Assembly (NCBI RefSeq): GCF_000002985.6
Contig: NC_003281.10
Location: 5,704,001-5,768,000, forward strand
Direction: 5' to 3'
Origin: Caenorhabditis elegans
Taxonomy: Eukaryota; Nematoda; Chromadorea; Rhabditida; Rhabditidae
Length of the DNA: 64,000 bases
Each line of letters opens with the position of its first letter. Position 1 is the first letter of the stretch. Below the pieces are notes generated by a model. That model was not told the origin of the DNA, did not search any database, and was given only the letters and a program-made list of their open reading frames with translations. The translations under genes were made by a program, and so were the position numbers. Below, in pieces: positions 61,801 to 64,000 of this stretch.

Positions 61801-64000
61801 AATTGTCGCATTGTTGTTTCTTGTGTCTATCAGGGTAGGAATAGGAATGTTAAACTACAATTTACTTAACATTTTCAAAATTAGAAATTGAGAGAATTAA
61901 AAAGAGATATAAACGTAAAAACGCTATTTTAAGAATTGGAAGCTCTATAGATTGTTTTAATTTTTCAAATGAAAAAACCCTAACTTTCCAGAAATCTGTG
62001 TCTACAAACATATTACTCACCTTGGGCAGAGAAAAAACAGGCTCGTGGCCATAATTTTTACACAAACATTCATTACGTGTTTCTGCTTTTTTCTGACAGA
62101 AATAGATGTCCTCTTCTGGTATAAAAAAGCGGAAAAATTGAAATGTTTTAATGAAAGCAGAATACTTCCGCTATTATCCTACAAGAATTTATCTGGAAGT
62201 TCGCCTAGAATAATATGTTATCTGCACGTTCAGCTGGTTGTTTGAGGTAACTTTTTTAAAAAATTGTTTTATTGAAATTAAGTTTATCTTTTTAACTGGT
62301 ATTTAAGATTTAATCCATTGAATGTAGACAACTACCGTACCACCACAGTACACAAACCTATTATAACTTATCTTTTTTTCAATTTTTCTTCCAATACTCC
62401 TTTCGAGAAAAATGTAGCTTTATGTATTGTATAACAATCATTGCTTCTATAAATGTTGTGTTTTTGGAATATGTTCCAATTTCAATCTTTTTACACAGAT
62501 TTTTACGACTTTAAACATCTAAAAAAATGTGAACAAACTTTTTTCTTCTCATATTTTCACAAATCAAAAAACAAAATATAAAGTTTCAAGTACGAACCAG
62601 TTTTTATGCTTATGTTCAATGTACGAACACTAAAATAATTTTGGTTTTGGACCAGTTCCCAACATTTTCCATGTTACTACAAAAAAATTTCGAAATTCCA
62701 TTGACATACCATTTTTGTGTCCCTCTGATCAGATAGCATCTTATTGTCACCTCTGCGTCTCCTCTTTCTCTACACTATTTTCAGTAGCATTTGCATACAT
62801 TCGTCCTTTTCTTCTTATTCTGCTTCTCATTACGCAACTCATTTCAAAGTTCTTACAGTCTCTGAGGTCTCCCTGGTACTTGATGCTATTTCAGATAGAA
62901 GGGGACGAAGACTGACGCATAATTGGAATTTCAGCTGACAAATTCTATTGTCGGCTTCTCTTTTCACCCGTCACAATTAGTACTTCGAGAATTATATGAG
63001 GTAGATCATACGTGACTACCGTTTAGAGGATTTATAGGTCACCAAAGATCAAAAGTCTAACACGTAGATGGAACCTGGAGAAATCATTGATCCTAGATGG
63101 ATTTGAGCTCTAGATTTCGCCTCAGCACTTTGACGTTGGGCCTGAAGGCAGCCAGATGTTTTTGTGCCTACTTGGAAAACTTAATTAATATCCTATTTTA
63201 TTATTATTTAACATAGCAAAAATTCAGAATTTCCATGTTCCTGGTCTTCGTTCTTTTTTGACCTTCAAAAGTACCAAGATCAAACTCGACGCATTTGAAG
63301 TGGCATCTTCACAAAAAACTCCTAGAAATGGAATTATTGGAAACCGTTAAGTTATAACATTTTTAAAAAGGTTACATTTTTGGTTGAAATATTTGAAAAC
63401 CCTCGTACCTTTGCGTTTAACATTATTAGTCAAATGATTTTTCATCGAAAGAAAACGGTTAAAGTGAAAATGGATTGTTCTTTAAAAAAATTCAAAAGGT
63501 TAGACACATGTGGAATCTCGAAATTTAAAGGCACATATTCAATTTTTCAATATAATTTTGAAAACTATCTATTTTTGACGAAAATTGGAGCACTATCGCT
63601 CAGAATTGCCGAAACCTTGAAAGTAGGCACAAAATTCATGCCTACAAAATGACCTACGCCTACACGCACTATGAACACAGATCTAGGAACTAGTCTATAG
63701 CAATTCAACTCCTGAAAATGTTACTGTACCAATAAAAACTGGACATTTTCTTCAAGACCATGAGATTTTCAGATTAAGCACTATAATTCTCGTCAATATT
63801 TTAGTAATCTTCTTGTCTTCCAAAATATAGTCTTGAGATACCATCTTCTGTCAATTGATGACCTTCGCCTTAAGTCCAAATATGAGAAAATGCAAATGCG
63901 CGAATCATTGCTTCTTGTCTCTCCTTCTAGCTTCTCGCTTTCACTTCAAACCTCTATTACGTAATCGTGTTCTCTCTCTTCCACTTTTTCAATTTGTCTG
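61801..64000. other. Right-end intergenic region
   Basis: 2.2 kb without a supported gene. On the minus strand 62020-62065 reads MCKNYGHEPVFSLPK followed by a good donor (GTGAGT), so an exon there is possible but has no partner that I can find. ORFs at 62715-62938 overlap in two frames and end in AT-rich sequence. CT-rich DNA at 63915-64000 may belong to a gene beyond the edge. Confidence 0.45.

Noticed and set aside
62020-62065. Possible minus-strand exon ending in a consensus donor
   Set aside because: Fifteen codons with a good GTGAGT donor but no matching acceptor exon downstream and no family similarity, so not called as a gene.

Overview
The window is genomic DNA of a nematode, almost certainly Caenorhabditis elegans. 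It is AT-rich, its introns are mostly short and end in TTTTCAG, trans-splice-type acceptors sit just before start codons, and the genes in order (swp-1, rpl-23, a MOSPD2-like gene, rbm-26, arf-1.2, wrm-1, egg-1, ida-1) match what I remember of the chromosome III cosmids B0336 and B0244. All gene models were built by hand from splice signals, reading phase and protein family knowledge. Nothing was searched or aligned by computer.

Layout. Positions 1-5323 (minus strand): the 5' part of swp-1 (splicing regulator), rpl-23 (60S ribosomal protein, 142 nt upstream of swp-1, so an operon-like pair) and a CRAL-TRIO/MSP/TM protein of the MOSPD2 type. Positions 7586-12918 (plus): rbm-26 (CCCH and RRM protein) and arf-1.2 (ARF GTPase). 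Positions 12919-18882: about 6 kb without a supported gene. Positions 18883-22750: wrm-1, a beta-catenin of the Wnt/beta-catenin asymmetry pathway. Positions 23143-26992: egg-1, the LDLa-repeat egg surface protein, flanked by two small four-helix membrane protein genes on the opposite strand.

Positions 27501-47637 (plus): a tandem array of eight seven-helix receptor genes of one family (I recall it being named the B0244 subfamily). The copies share exon lengths and a short Cys-rich, sequon-rich N terminus. They differ by exact intron losses. The array also holds two decayed receptor relics, several foldback or MITE-like repeats, two GC-AG introns, and one copy (the eighth) that looks intact except for a lost splice donor. 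This is the most active and most interesting part of the window.

Positions 51595-61585 (plus): ida-1, the IA-2/phogrin homologue of dense-core vesicles, with a 5.7-kb first intron, a long GA repeat just upstream, and an inverted pair of tRNA-Gly(GCC) sequences inside intron 3. The last 2.4 kb shows no supported gene. The conserved single-copy genes act in unrelated housekeeping, developmental and neurosecretory processes; only the receptor array is a true functional cluster.
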